This document shows, piece by piece, positions 45,604 through 53,902 of a stretch of 64,000 nt of DNA. The stretch's first letter is position 1. Each line of letters starts with the position of its first letter. A model generated the notes under the pieces. That model was given only the letters and a program-made list of their open reading frames with translations, was not told the DNA's origin and ran no database searches. This DNA comes from Flavobacteriaceae bacterium (GTDB lineage: Bacteria; Bacteroidota; Bacteroidia; Flavobacteriales; Flavobacteriaceae). The stretch spans positions 19,543 through 83,542 of the forward strand of contig NZMG01000043.1 in assembly GCA_002694465.1 (NCBI GenBank). Reading direction: 5' to 3'. The position numbers and the translations under genes were made by a program.

Positions 45604-46209
45604 ATGAGTGAGCAAGATTATCTAAAAGACATTAGTGAGATTAAAAATCTTATGAACCGTTCCTCCCGATTTATATCCCTTAGCGGACTTTCGGGAATTT
45701 TTGCAGGGATATATGCGCTTATCGGTGCTGGAGTTGCCTATTTCTTTTTGCTACCTAATCAAGATTACGTAACACTACATAGTTGGAATTTTAAAATGTT
45801 GGTGGGCCTATTAATTGCTGTAGCTGTATTGAGTGTCGTTACGGCTTTCCTCCTAACAACAAGAAAAGCCAAAGCTCATAACGCTAAAATTTGGGATGAC
45901 ACCACCAAAAGATTATTACTTAATTTTATGATTCCTTTGGTTACCGGCGGGATTTATATTCTAATAAAGCTGAACAGCCAACACTATGGATTAACCGCCG
46001 CGTTGATGCTTATCTTTTATGGACTTGCTTTGGTGAATGCTTCAAAATACACCATTGGAAATGTAAAATATTTAGGTTATGTTGAAATTATTGCGGGATT
46101 GATTTGTGCCGCCCTACCTGGATATGGATTCTATTTTTGGGTATTTGGATTTGGTGTGATGCACATCATTTACGGAAGTATTATGTATTTTCAAGAAAAG
46201 AAACAATAG
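45604..46209 (+). CDS. Integral membrane protein of the CreD operon
   Basis: A 201-residue protein with a short hydrophilic start (SEQDYLKDISEIKNLMNRSS) and about six transmembrane helices. I do not recognise a named family; similar proteins accompany a small winged-helix regulator and CreD in other flavobacteria. It is followed three bases later by the regulator gene and preceded by operator 1. Role unknown, probably in the inner membrane. Confidence 0.7.
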   Translation: MSEQDYLKDISEIKNLMNRSSRFISLSGLSGIFAGIYALIGAGVAYFFLLPNQDYVTLHSWNFKMLVGLLIAVAVLSVVTAFLLTTRKAKAHNAKIWDDTTKRLLLNFMIPLVTGGIYILIKLNSQHYGLTAALMLIFYGLALVNASKYTIGNVKYLGYVEIIAGLICAALPGYGFYFWVFGFGVMHIIYGSIMYFQEKKQ

Positions 46210-46212
46210 GCT

Positions 46213-46503
46213 TTGGGAATCATTGAAAACATAAATAAGCTTTTTGATCATCGAATACGATTAGGCATTATGTCTATTCTAATGGTGAATGACGATGCCG
46301 ATTTTAACCGCCTTAAAGAATTGCTCGATGTTACCGATGGAAACCTCGCCAGCCATATAAAAGCCTTAGAAAATGCTGAATATATCTTAGTGGAAAAACA
46401 ATTTATAGACCGTAAACCCAATACACGTTATAGTGCTACGAAATTGGGTAAAATGGAATTTAAAAAACATATTGACGCACTAGAAAAGTTAATTAGAAAA
46501 TAA
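46213..46503 (+). CDS. Winged-helix transcriptional regulator (TTG start)
   Basis: A 96-residue DNA-binding protein. The start is TTG at 46213, three bases after the previous stop; no ATG fits. The helix-turn-helix core is DFNRLKELLDVTDGNLASHI with recognition helix NLASHIKALENAEYI, followed by the wing KQFIDRKPNTRYSATKLGK. This is the short MarR/ArsR-like type seen next to membrane proteins in Bacteroidota. The repeated composite operators before 45604 and 46547 flank this gene, so it is the obvious candidate for their ligand, by autoregulation. Confidence 0.85.
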   Translation: MGIIENINKLFDHRIRLGIMSILMVNDDADFNRLKELLDVTDGNLASHIKALENAEYILVEKQFIDRKPNTRYSATKLGKMEFKKHIDALEKLIRK

Positions 46504-46518
46504 ATTTTTTTATCTATT

Positions 46519-46541
46519 TACTTTGTTTTTCAAAGTACTTT
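46519..46541 (+). promoter_or_regulatory. CreD-operon operator 2
   Basis: TACTTTG-N5-CAAAGTACTTT, the same composite element as operator 1 with a different five-base spacer (TTTTT). It lies nine bases before the ATG at 46547 and just after the regulator gene. Two exact copies of an 18-base pattern in one operon are very unlikely by chance. Confidence 0.8.
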
Positions 46542-46546
46542 AAATT

Positions 46547-46831
46547 ATGTATATCAAACTCAAAACAGCGAAGAAAACAGCATTTACCTTTTTTATCATT
46601 GGAACACTACTTTTTTTTATTAGATGGGTTTCAGGCTACGAAAAAAGCATAACCCTTATTGTGTTAGCTTTTATTCTTTTTGCAGTAATATATAATCTAA
46701 TTGTCCTAATTCTACTCATCACTCAGCTAATAAAACATAATGAGTTGGACTCCTTTTTCTCCATGCTCATTATTCTTTTAAATATCCCAATAGCAGCGGG
46801 CTATGTCTACATACTTATTCATTTTTCATAA
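46547..46831 (+). CDS. Small integral membrane protein of the CreD operon
   Basis: A 94-residue protein with three predicted membrane helices (TAKKTAFTFFIIGTLLFFIR, SITLIVLAFILFAVIYNLIV and a C-terminal one). No conserved family motif is recognised. It lies between operator 2 and creD and is presumably co-transcribed with creD 18 bp downstream. Confidence 0.65.
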   Translation: MYIKLKTAKKTAFTFFIIGTLLFFIRWVSGYEKSITLIVLAFILFAVIYNLIVLILLITQLIKHNELDSFFSMLIILLNIPIAAGYVYILIHFS

Positions 46832-46849
46832 ACTCTAAAAAATATCAAT

Positions 46850-48202
46850 ATGGAACCTAAAAAACAGAAGTTTACAAGTTGGTTAAAAACATCCATTACG
46901 GCTAGAATGATCGTCGTGGGATTTTTATTATTCGTATTACTTATTCCCTTGGAATTTGTAAAGACGCTAATTTCAGAAAGAGCGTATAGACAACAAGAAG
47001 TCATTCAAGAAATCAATGGCAAATGGGGTAATGAAGTGTTACTCTCTGGACCCATTTTAAAAATTCCTTATAAGACCTACAGAGAAGAAAAGGTATACAT
47101 CCCCGAGACCAAGGTTTTTGAAATAAAAACCGAAGAAATCATCAATCACGCGTACCTTTTTCCAGACGATCTAAATATCGTTTCTAAAGTCACCACAAAA
47201 GAAGAACCTCTTAAAAGAAGTATTTACGAGTCCGTAGTATTTACTTCCGAAATAGCAGTAGATGGTAGTTTTCCTAGTATTGATTTCTCCAGCAAAGGCA
47301 TTCCACAAAAGGATATTATTTGGGATAAAATTTCGGTTTTAATTAAGACCTCAAATCTCAAAGGAATACGAAACACCATCGAAGTAAACCTAGCAGGAGA
47401 AACCCTAGCCATGACACCAAAATATTCTCAGGCCTATTTAAACACAATTGAAACACAATCTGTTTCCAATTTCCCAAAAGAAAGTACTGAAATGATTCCT
47501 TTTTCTTTTACAATGAAAGTAAATGGAAGCGAAAGTTTAAAGTTTATCCCAATTGGAAAAGAAACCGACGTAAGCATGACCTCCAATTGGCACTCCCCTA
47601 GTTTTGATGGTAACTATTTACCAGATGATGGCTCAAGAGAAATTACCAAAGATGGGTTTAAATCTACCTGGAAAGTTTTGCAGATTAACAGGCAATTTCA
47701 ACAAGAGTTTTTTAATGAATTACCCGATTTAACCGAGTTTGCTTTTGGTGCAAAATTAATTATCCCTGTGGATGAGTATCAAAAAAGTGAACGAACTGCC
47801 AAATATGGTTTTATGGTTATTGGCCTTACCCTTTTGGTTTTCCTTTTAATTCAGTTGGTAAGTAAAATATACATTCATCCTTTTCAATATATCATGATTG
47901 GATTGGCATTAGTGATGTTTTACACCTTACTCATTTCCATTTCAGAACATAGTTCCTTTTTTAAAGCCTATGCTATTGCTTCAGCTTCGGTATTAGGCTT
48001 AATTACATTGTATTCGAGAGCCATTTTAAAAGGATTTAAATTTCCAATTCTAGTTGGTGGATCTTTGGCATCCTTATATGGGTTTATATATGTCATTATT
48101 CAGCTTGAAAATTATGCATTATTAGTAGGTAGTGTTGGCTTGTTTGTCATATTAGCCGTCATTATGTTTGCTTCCCGAAAAATTGACTGGGGTAATGAAT
48201 AG
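46850..48202 (+). CDS. creD: Inner-membrane protein CreD
   Basis: A 450-residue inner-membrane protein. The first helix IVVGFLLFVLLIPLEFVKTL is followed by the CreD signature RQQEVIQEINGKWGN and LLSGPILKIPY, then a long periplasmic part (about 60-310) and five to six C-terminal helices. CreD in E. coli belongs to the CreBC regulon and helps resist envelope stress and colicin E2; its exact activity is unknown. Here, no CreBC genes adjoin; the small winged-helix regulator gene 350 bp upstream probably takes over control. Confidence 0.9.
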   Translation: MEPKKQKFTSWLKTSITARMIVVGFLLFVLLIPLEFVKTLISERAYRQQEVIQEINGKWGNEVLLSGPILKIPYKTYREEKVYIPETKVFEIKTEEIINHAYLFPDDLNIVSKVTTKEEPLKRSIYESVVFTSEIAVDGSFPSIDFSSKGIPQKDIIWDKISVLIKTSNLKGIRNTIEVNLAGETLAMTPKYSQAYLNTIETQSVSNFPKESTEMIPFSFTMKVNGSESLKFIPIGKETDVSMTSNWHSPSFDGNYLPDDGSREITKDGFKSTWKVLQINRQFQQEFFNELPDLTEFAFGAKLIIPVDEYQKSERTAKYGFMVIGLTLLVFLLIQLVSKIYIHPFQYIMIGLALVMFYTLLISISEHSSFFKAYAIASASVLGLITLYSRAILKGFKFPILVGGSLASLYGFIYVIIQLENYALLVGSVGLFVILAVIMFASRKIDWGNE

Positions 48203-48216
48203 TCCATAAATAGAAA

Positions 48217-48256
48217 TAAAAGCTATAGGTATTAATCAAAATGTCTATAGCTTTTA
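48217..48256 (+). terminator. Terminator of creD
   Basis: AAAAGCTATAG (48218-48228) pairs with CTATAGCTTTT (48245-48255) around a 16-base loop. The T tract is short, so termination may be moderate. Confidence 0.7.
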
Positions 48257-48333
48257 CCCTCCCAAACAAATTAAAACCCTATTAATCAATTATAAAGTCG
48301 TGACATTTTTATTAAAAATGTACGAATTTTCCA

Positions 48334-48383
48334 CATATATTCGTGTATTTCATCGTTATTTTACTCATTTCCACGATTATATG
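48334..48383. promoter_or_regulatory. Twelve-base inverted repeat upstream of the hybrid histidine kinase
   Basis: CATATATTCGTG (48334-48345) matches the complement of CACGATTATATG (48372-48383) at 11 of 12 positions, separated by 26 bases. It lies 64 bp before the kinase start and could be an operator or an mRNA hairpin. Confidence 0.4.
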
Positions 48384-48446
48384 AGCAAAATCAATACCTC
48401 TTGTCAATTTTTATATATATTTAACCACCCAAAAAAATGAACCTAC

Positions 48447-50684
48447 TTGAAAAAGAAAGTTTTCATATTAGTAATTGCACTACTGCAAACCATACTCTTC
48501 TCAGCGCAAAATCCTGAACTGAAGCTTACAGATAGTATTGCTAATGCTCAAAAAGAGCAGAAAGTCAAGCATCTGGATAGTATGGTGAAGCACATCCGAA
48601 AACAATTTTATGGAAATAATCTGGATGCCGCCATAGAATTAGGGGAACCTACGTTAGAATTAGCAAATGAGTTAAACAATCTTAAAGCCATAGTTGCCAT
48701 TTCTAGTTTAATGGGTAACGCATTTTTAAAAGTTGAGGACACCCTACAAGCTAAGCGTATTTTTACGAATGCAATTGAAAAGGCAGAAAAAGAACATGAC
48801 TCCACAAGAGTTATAACCACGGCACGAATAGATCTAGGAAACTATTATGCCCTTCAGAGTAAAAGGAAAGAAGCTATAGAAATATATAAAAAGGCATTAC
48901 CACTTCCTGAAAAATTAAAAGACACTACACACCTATATATTATTAACTACAATATTGCAGAGCTATTTTTAGATGATAAAGATGTTATCAATGCTCAATT
49001 TTATGTAGAAGAAACGAATAATTATGTTAAAGGGCTTAATCCAGACGCCTATCACGCTGGAGCAAAGCTCCTTACAGGAAAACTGTATTTTCTACAAAAT
49101 AATACCCAAAAAGCAATAGAAGTATTGACCGAAAGTGTAAAACTTTCGGAGAAATCAGGATTTCAGGATGGACTTATAGAAGGACACGATTTTCTAGCCA
49201 AAGCGTACCAAAAGGAGGGAAATTTACTTGAAACCATTAATCACATGCAACTTTTGGACACATACAAAAGTGAAAAGTATAAAAGTGATAAAATCGAGGC
49301 CATTGAGTATGCAACCGCAAAATATAAAACCAACTTTTACCAGCAAGAAATTAAATCGCAGTTGCTTCAAAATGAAATAAACAAACAAACTGCCAAAAGG
49401 GAAACCACTATTTTCTGGATAAAAATTGCTTCGGCAATTCTCATAATTTCTGCCATATTCTTATTTATATCTTATAGAAAAAGAAAGCAATTGCTTTATC
49501 ATCTAATCGACAAAAACAAGCAATATCTGGAAGAGAAGGAAAAGTCTGAAGAACTTGCAAAAGCAAAAAGTATTTTATTCTCCAATATCACTCACGAGTT
49601 AAGGACGCCTATGTATGGTATTATTGGTATTTCCTCTATTCTTATGAGAGATGCAAAACTTAAAAACCATAAAGAGAATTTGGCTTCTCTTAAATTTTCA
49701 GCAAATCACCTTTTATCACTTATAAATAATGTGCTTCAATTAACAAGTATTTATAGCACTAAAAAAGAAGAGCTTAAACGAAACAAATTTAGCATTAGAG
49801 AGATAGTTGAAAATGTTGTTAAATCATCAAAATTTATTAATGCATCACATCCAAATAAATACATTGTAAATATTGATGACCAAATCCCAGAATATCTTAT
49901 TGGGGATGAAGTGAAGATTTCTCAAATACTTATAAATTTAATTGGCAATGCATCAAAATTTACTTTTGACGGTGAAATTACCATTAACTTAACACAAGTA
50001 AAAAATCAAAATAATAAGCTCTGTGTTCATTTTAATATAAAAGATACAGGTGTTGGAATTTCAGAAGAAAAACTGGAAATGATCTTTGATGAATTTTTAC
50101 AATCAAATAATAATGACCAACATCAAGGTACTGGACTAGGATTACCAATTGTAAAGAAAATCTTAGATATTTATGAATCTGAAATAACTATAAAGAGTAC
50201 TGTAGGTGAAGGAACTGAAATAGATTTCGAACTTTGTTATGAGGAAACGAAATTAGAAAGTACTCAAAATAAAGACACTCATAAGCATTCAGACTCCTTA
50301 TTAAAGGGGAAGAATATCTTAGTAGTGGATGATAACAAAATTAATCTTTTAGTAACTAAGAAGACTTTAATGGCCTATGGTGCCAATGTAAGTATTGCCC
50401 CTGGCGGTGCTGAAGGTATTAAAATGGCGAATGAGGAAAAATTTGACCTTATACTAATGGATATAAATATGCCAGAGGTAAACGGTTTTGAAGCTACAAA
50501 AGCAATTAGGCAAAAGGATACCCATATCCCTATTATTGCACTTACTGCGGTAGAGATGGAAAAGGTAGTTGGGGAAAGTTCATTTAATTTAATGAATGAC
50601 TTTATAATTAAACCCTATAAAAACAATATCTTTTTAGATACCATTGCCAAACACATATCTGAAAGACAACTTCTAGAAGTATAA
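48447..50684 (+). CDS. Hybrid sensor histidine kinase with periplasmic TPR sensor
   Basis: A 745-residue two-component sensor. Signal-like start, TPR-type helical sensor (about 60-280), one membrane helix (322-343), coiled linker and kinase: phosphorylated His383 in SNITHELRTPMYGI, N box around N501, G1 DTGVGIS and G2 GTGLGLPI. The C-terminal receiver domain has VVDDNKINLL and the phosphorylatable Asp672 in LILMDINMPEVNG. There is no DNA-binding output domain, so a phosphotransfer partner must be elsewhere. The start is TTG at 48447; an ATG at 48437 is out of frame. Confidence 0.9.
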   Translation: MKKKVFILVIALLQTILFSAQNPELKLTDSIANAQKEQKVKHLDSMVKHIRKQFYGNNLDAAIELGEPTLELANELNNLKAIVAISSLMGNAFLKVEDTLQAKRIFTNAIEKAEKEHDSTRVITTARIDLGNYYALQSKRKEAIEIYKKALPLPEKLKDTTHLYIINYNIAELFLDDKDVINAQFYVEETNNYVKGLNPDAYHAGAKLLTGKLYFLQNNTQKAIEVLTESVKLSEKSGFQDGLIEGHDFLAKAYQKEGNLLETINHMQLLDTYKSEKYKSDKIEAIEYATAKYKTNFYQQEIKSQLLQNEINKQTAKRETTIFWIKIASAILIISAIFLFISYRKRKQLLYHLIDKNKQYLEEKEKSEELAKAKSILFSNITHELRTPMYGIIGISSILMRDAKLKNHKENLASLKFSANHLLSLINNVLQLTSIYSTKKEELKRNKFSIREIVENVVKSSKFINASHPNKYIVNIDDQIPEYLIGDEVKISQILINLIGNASKFTFDGEITINLTQVKNQNNKLCVHFNIKDTGVGISEEKLEMIFDEFLQSNNNDQHQGTGLGLPIVKKILDIYESEITIKSTVGEGTEIDFELCYEETKLESTQNKDTHKHSDSLLKGKNILVVDDNKINLLVTKKTLMAYGANVSIAPGGAEGIKMANEEKFDLILMDINMPEVNGFEATKAIRQKDTHIPIIALTAVEMEKVVGESSFNLMNDFIIKPYKNNIFLDTIAKHISERQLLEV

Positions 50685-50686
50685 TC

Positions 50687-50758
50687 TTATTTAATAGCAC
50701 TTACCGTACTTTTATTCCCCGTAAAAACCAATTTCCCTTGCACTTTATCGAAGGAACT
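50687..50758 (-). pseudogene. Possible remnant of a gene's 3' end
   Basis: On the minus strand the frame ending with TAA at 50687-50689 reads SSFDKVQGKLVFTGNKSTVS then AIK and stop, preceded by an in-frame TGA. The stretch looks protein-like (Lys, Gly, Val pattern, no rare codons) and ends two bases after the convergent kinase stop, as a real gene end would. The rest of the gene would be missing from 50759 on. It may be chance. Confidence 0.3.
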
Positions 50759-51221
50759 TCACGTTGCAACAATAATTGTTCGCCATACCTACCAGATTTT
50801 GAGCTTATCAAACATTCTTTTCATTTTAAGTGGTGATTGATTTGTTCAGGATAGCTAACCCTGTATGGCAACTTAAACTAGCTAAGTACCCTATATAAAA
50901 TACTTGAATACCTTAATGCTGATACCGTTTACATTCTAATGAAACACGAAAAGGTTGTTGGCAATAGGTAAATTAAGTTCATTAATCCAACCACATAATT
51001 GACAAGTATAGGGTTTCTCACAAAGTATTTTATTACATAATTATTAACCTTGCTATTAGATGGTCCCTTTAAATTCTAACCACTGGAATATAGTATAGCT
51101 ATTGTTGTGCCTTTCTAAACCTTAAGGTTGTTAAACATCTAATCTGTTTTTTCCAAACAATAAAAATATAGTATCAATAAGACTATAGTTCTAAAAGAAT
51201 TATTAAGGTATTTAATACAAA
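50759..51221. other. Non-coding stretch
   Basis: About 460 bp with stops in all frames and no motif I recognise. It follows a possible gene remnant and ends at a terminator; a decayed gene or relic is possible. No tRNA-like or repeat structure was seen. Confidence 0.5.
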
Positions 51222-51255
51222 CAAAAAAGCACTCCGGTTTTGGAGTGCTTTTTCG
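51222..51255 (-). terminator. Terminator of the GINTTEP-motif protein gene
   Basis: GCACTCC (51229-51235) and GGAGTGC (51242-51248) pair around a six-base loop; A6 precedes and T5 follows, so it can act in both directions but serves the minus-strand gene ending at 51275. Confidence 0.85.
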
Positions 51256-51274
51256 TTTTCTATATTGGTTCCTT

Positions 51275-51865
51275 TTATCTGTCCATAATAATCCACTTGG
51301 ATCTTGTGGCATCATACATTAATTTCACCATCTCATATTGTTGGACTACTAGATTACTATTATTCTCAATTCTATTTCCAAAGAGTGATAATAGACTATT
51401 AGGAATAAATGTTAGATCACCTGTTGTTGGGTATAACCAAATAGTTTGACCGTCTTGACCTGCTGCAATACCTGTAACTATAACATCACCCAATATACTT
51501 CTAATTCTAATGACAGATTTATCCTCATTAGGCTCACCCGGCCAAATAATAAGGTTTAAATCACTTATTACGGGTATACCAATAGGATCAATATCACCAA
51601 TAGTAAGGATTTTGTCATTAGCTCTAATGGTATTGTTTTCAAGAATAAGATTTTCAGCAACTTCTACTTGAACAATATTTCCGCTGTCATCAATACCAAC
51701 AATTCTTGTTGCTATAACTTCGTTGGGACCTTTTTCGGCATCACGTAAACGCAAAGTTCCATTAACATCTAAAGTGGCTGTGGGTTCTGTAGTATTTATT
51801 CCTACTTGGGCAGTACTTATATATCCAATAAGTAGAGCAATGAAAATGGGGGCTAGATTTTTCAT
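51275..51865 (-). CDS. Secreted protein with flavobacterial surface-protein motif
   Basis: A 196-residue exported protein. A longer frame opens at 51892, but the ATG at 51865 gives the normal signal peptide NLAPIFIALLIGYISTAQ. After cleavage the chain begins VGINTTEPTATLDVNGTLRL, a motif typical of adhesin or tail-fibre-like proteins of Bacteroidota, as in the protein at 24338. The rest is beta-rich without catalytic motif. No T9SS sorting domain is present. Confidence 0.7.
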   Translation of the reverse strand: MKNLAPIFIALLIGYISTAQVGINTTEPTATLDVNGTLRLRDAEKGPNEVIATRIVGIDDSGNIVQVEVAENLILENNTIRANDKILTIGDIDPIGIPVISDLNLIIWPGEPNEDKSVIRIRSILGDVIVTGIAAGQDGQTIWLYPTTGDLTFIPNSLLSLFGNRIENNSNLVVQQYEMVKLMYDATRSKWIIMDR

Positions 51866-52015
51866 TAGGCTTAATTTTATTTTATAGTACAAAATAACCT
51901 TTTAATCTATTAATAATCAAAGGTTCGTAAGCTTTTTCTGAAACTTTTCGATAAAATGTAATAAATATCCTACGTTCTGCTTTTTAAATAAAGTATGCTA
52001 AGAAAAAAGGATTCA

Positions 52016-53224
52016 TTATTCACCAACATACTCTTTTAAATATGCAAATCGCTCTGTTAATTGCCCCTCATTTGTGGTAATCCTTGCCCTTTTTAAAATT
52101 CCATCTTTATCACCATTAAAAAATGCTGGAATTACGTTTTCCAAAAACATATCGCCAAAACCTTTACTAGCATCTTTGGGTAGCTCACAAGGTAGATTAT
52201 CTACAGCCATAACCCCAATACTATTTGGAGTTCCAAATGGCACTTCGCTTTCCGTTTTTGGGTCATACCCGTAAAAAGGTTCGGCTATTGTTGAAGCACG
52301 AAGCGTACTTGCGACAGGACCATCAACATCGCAAGAGATATCGGCCACCAAGTTTATATTAAACTCTGGGCTTTTAGCATCTTCTCGTGTAAAAAGATAA
52401 GGTGCATTATTGCCGTAAAAATGACCTGTGATAAACATGTCGCTCACTTTGGCATATTTCATAAAATCACTTTCGTAGCCTTCAGGATTTACGTAAAAAA
52501 CGTCCTTTTCAAATTCACCACCATCGATTCGTCTGTTGTATTCAGTAACATCAATGAGGCAATACACAGGCTCATCATATTCCTTCGAAAGATAATCGGC
52601 ATCTGTTACCTCTCTAATCTTTAAATGATCAAGAATTTCTTTGGCACCACGAGCCACTTTTCCTGTCCCCGAAAGAATGATTTTAATATTAGGCAGGGTA
52701 ATTTTATCCAACTCGGCTTTTACCGCTTCTAAGTCTGGTAAGGTTTCTACTTTAGGTAAATGGAAGAGATTGTCTCTATGTCCTAATCCTCTAAATCCGT
52801 TATACGCTCCTACCAATCCAGCATAATACCCAAACCCAATTAATCGATGATTACTGTCATTTACTATAGTCTCGTGGTCAAAAAGCTCAATGTTCTTTGC
52901 TAAAATAGCCTGAAGTAACTTTCGGTTGTACGGTTGTTTTTTTATAGTATGACTAAAGAAGAAATACTTTTTATTCGGAATTAACGCATCTACTGGCACT
53001 TCTTTTACACCTAACATCACATTGGCTTCTGAAATATCTTCTTTCACTTCAAATCCAGCTTCTCTATAAGCTTCATCTGGAAAAATTCGAACGTCTGAAG
53101 TTTCTACAATAATTCGCGCATCTGGAAACTTTTGTATGACTTCTTGACACTTTTCAGGTGAAAAAACAACGCGTCTATCGGGTGGATTCTTTCTTTCTTT
53201 AATAATTGCGAAGGTAATGGGCAT
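52016..53224 (-). CDS. NAD(P)-dependent oxidoreductase, saccharopine/alanine dehydrogenase-like
   Basis: A 402-residue enzyme. The N-terminal half is like that of alanine dehydrogenase and transhydrogenase (FAIIKERKNPPDRRVVFSPE, VMLGVKEVP, FFFSHTIKKQPYNRKLL). A Rossmann-like nucleotide site is IILSGTGKVARGAKEIL. The overall order resembles NAD-dependent saccharopine dehydrogenase (LYS1 type), yet the reaction here is not established. It is transcribed away from ssrA; both promoters lie in the 88-bp gap. Confidence 0.8.
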   Translation of the reverse strand: MPITFAIIKERKNPPDRRVVFSPEKCQEVIQKFPDARIIVETSDVRIFPDEAYREAGFEVKEDISEANVMLGVKEVPVDALIPNKKYFFFSHTIKKQPYNRKLLQAILAKNIELFDHETIVNDSNHRLIGFGYYAGLVGAYNGFRGLGHRDNLFHLPKVETLPDLEAVKAELDKITLPNIKIILSGTGKVARGAKEILDHLKIREVTDADYLSKEYDEPVYCLIDVTEYNRRIDGGEFEKDVFYVNPEGYESDFMKYAKVSDMFITGHFYGNNAPYLFTREDAKSPEFNINLVADISCDVDGPVASTLRASTIAEPFYGYDPKTESEVPFGTPNSIGVMAVDNLPCELPKDASKGFGDMFLENVIPAFFNGDKDGILKRARITTNEGQLTERFAYLKEYVGE

Positions 53225-53253
53225 TTGGAATACTTTTTGAGTTCTATTTTAGG

Positions 53254-53284
53254 TCTGCAAAGATAGGTTTTTAATGTATCTTTG
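53254..53284. promoter_or_regulatory. Divergent promoters for ssrA and the dehydrogenase gene
   Basis: For ssrA the plus strand has TATCTTTG (53277-53284) with TCTG 19 bases before (53254-53257). For the dehydrogenase gene the minus strand has TATCTTTG (forward 53258-53265). Both match TAnnTTTG exactly and are only 12 bp apart, so the two genes compete for polymerase. Confidence 0.65.
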
Positions 53285-53312
53285 CCACCCAAAAGTTCAT
53301 TGAAAATAACAA

Positions 53313-53709
53313 GGGGCCGACTGGTTTTGACAGCGGGTTTCATTGTACGGTAAGCATGTCGAGCGCTGGGATACAGCTCGTAAATCTCATATTTCATCTT
53401 TTTTAAACGGCGAGAATAACTACGCCCTAGCTGCATAATCCGAATTATAGTAGGATAATGCCTCGGCCCGCAAGGCGGGCAAGCAGGAAGTCACTCGAGG
53501 GCCTTGGTTTGCGGCAATCGATTTAGTGGCTTCGTAAAAGTAAACCTAGTTTGTGTAGCGCTTTGATACACTTACGAATCCAAATTGAAGCTAAGTCTTG
53601 CGCAGGTTGTTTCCAGCCAGTAATAGATCGAAAACCTTAATGGAAAATAAACATGTAGAAAGCTCTACAACGGCACGTTTGGACGGGAGTTCGAATCTCC
53701 CCGGCTCCA
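53313..53709 (+). ncRNA. ssrA: Transfer-messenger RNA
   Basis: tmRNA rescues stalled ribosomes by tagging the nascent peptide. The 5' end GGGGCCGACTGGTTTTGACAG pairs with the 3' CGGCTCC; the TPsiC part is GGGAGTTCGAATCTCCC. The tag frame at 53409-53438 reads GGC GAG AAT AAC TAC GCC CTA GCT GCA TAA, that is GENNYALAA, the known Bacteroidota tag. The terminal CCA is not encoded (ACGA follows the discriminator A), so it is added after transcription. A hairpin terminator follows 11 bases later. The 3' end is partly repeated at 53855-53871. Confidence 0.97.
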
Positions 53710-53720
53710 CGACACTCAAG

Positions 53721-53746
53721 AAACCATACCAACAGGTATGGTTTTT
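53721..53746 (+). terminator. Terminator of ssrA
   Basis: AAACCATACC (53721-53730) pairs with GGTATGGTTT (53735-53744), loop AACA, followed by a T run. Confidence 0.88.
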
Positions 53747-53854
53747 CATTTTATGAGAAAAGCAAGCTTGCTTGTGGTTTTGAAATGAAATGAAAGTGCA
53801 AACTGAGTCAACAGTTTGGTTTCTTATTTGCAACATAGGAAGGGGGTGACATTT

Positions 53855-53871
53855 AATCTCCCAGGCTCCAC
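53855..53871 (+). repeat. Partial direct repeat of the ssrA 3' end (possible att remnant)
   Basis: AATCTCCCAGGCTCCAC matches the ssrA end at 53694-53710 (AATCTCCCCGGCTCCAC) at 16 of 17 positions. The 3' end of tmRNA genes is a preferred site of integration by tyrosine recombinases, and such duplications are left as att sites. The 161-bp interval holds only the ssrA terminator and no gene. Confidence 0.55.
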
Positions 53872-53901
53872 AAAAAAACCCGAGTAATACTTGGGTTTTT
53901 T
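53872..53901. terminator. Bidirectional terminator of the rhodanese gene
   Basis: ACCCGAGT (53878-53885) pairs with ACTTGGGT (53889-53896; one G-T pair), loop of three, flanked by A7 and T6. Confidence 0.85.
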
Positions 53902-53902
53902 A

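Noticed and set aside
53104..53436. Minus-strand open frame of 110 codons reaching into ssrA
   Set aside because: It is antisense to the first part of tmRNA and to its promoter; no family resemblance.
53591..53836. Minus-strand frame containing VEPGRFELPSKRAVV
   Set aside because: This string is the well-known false translation of the complement of a TPsiC arm; here it is antisense to ssrA.
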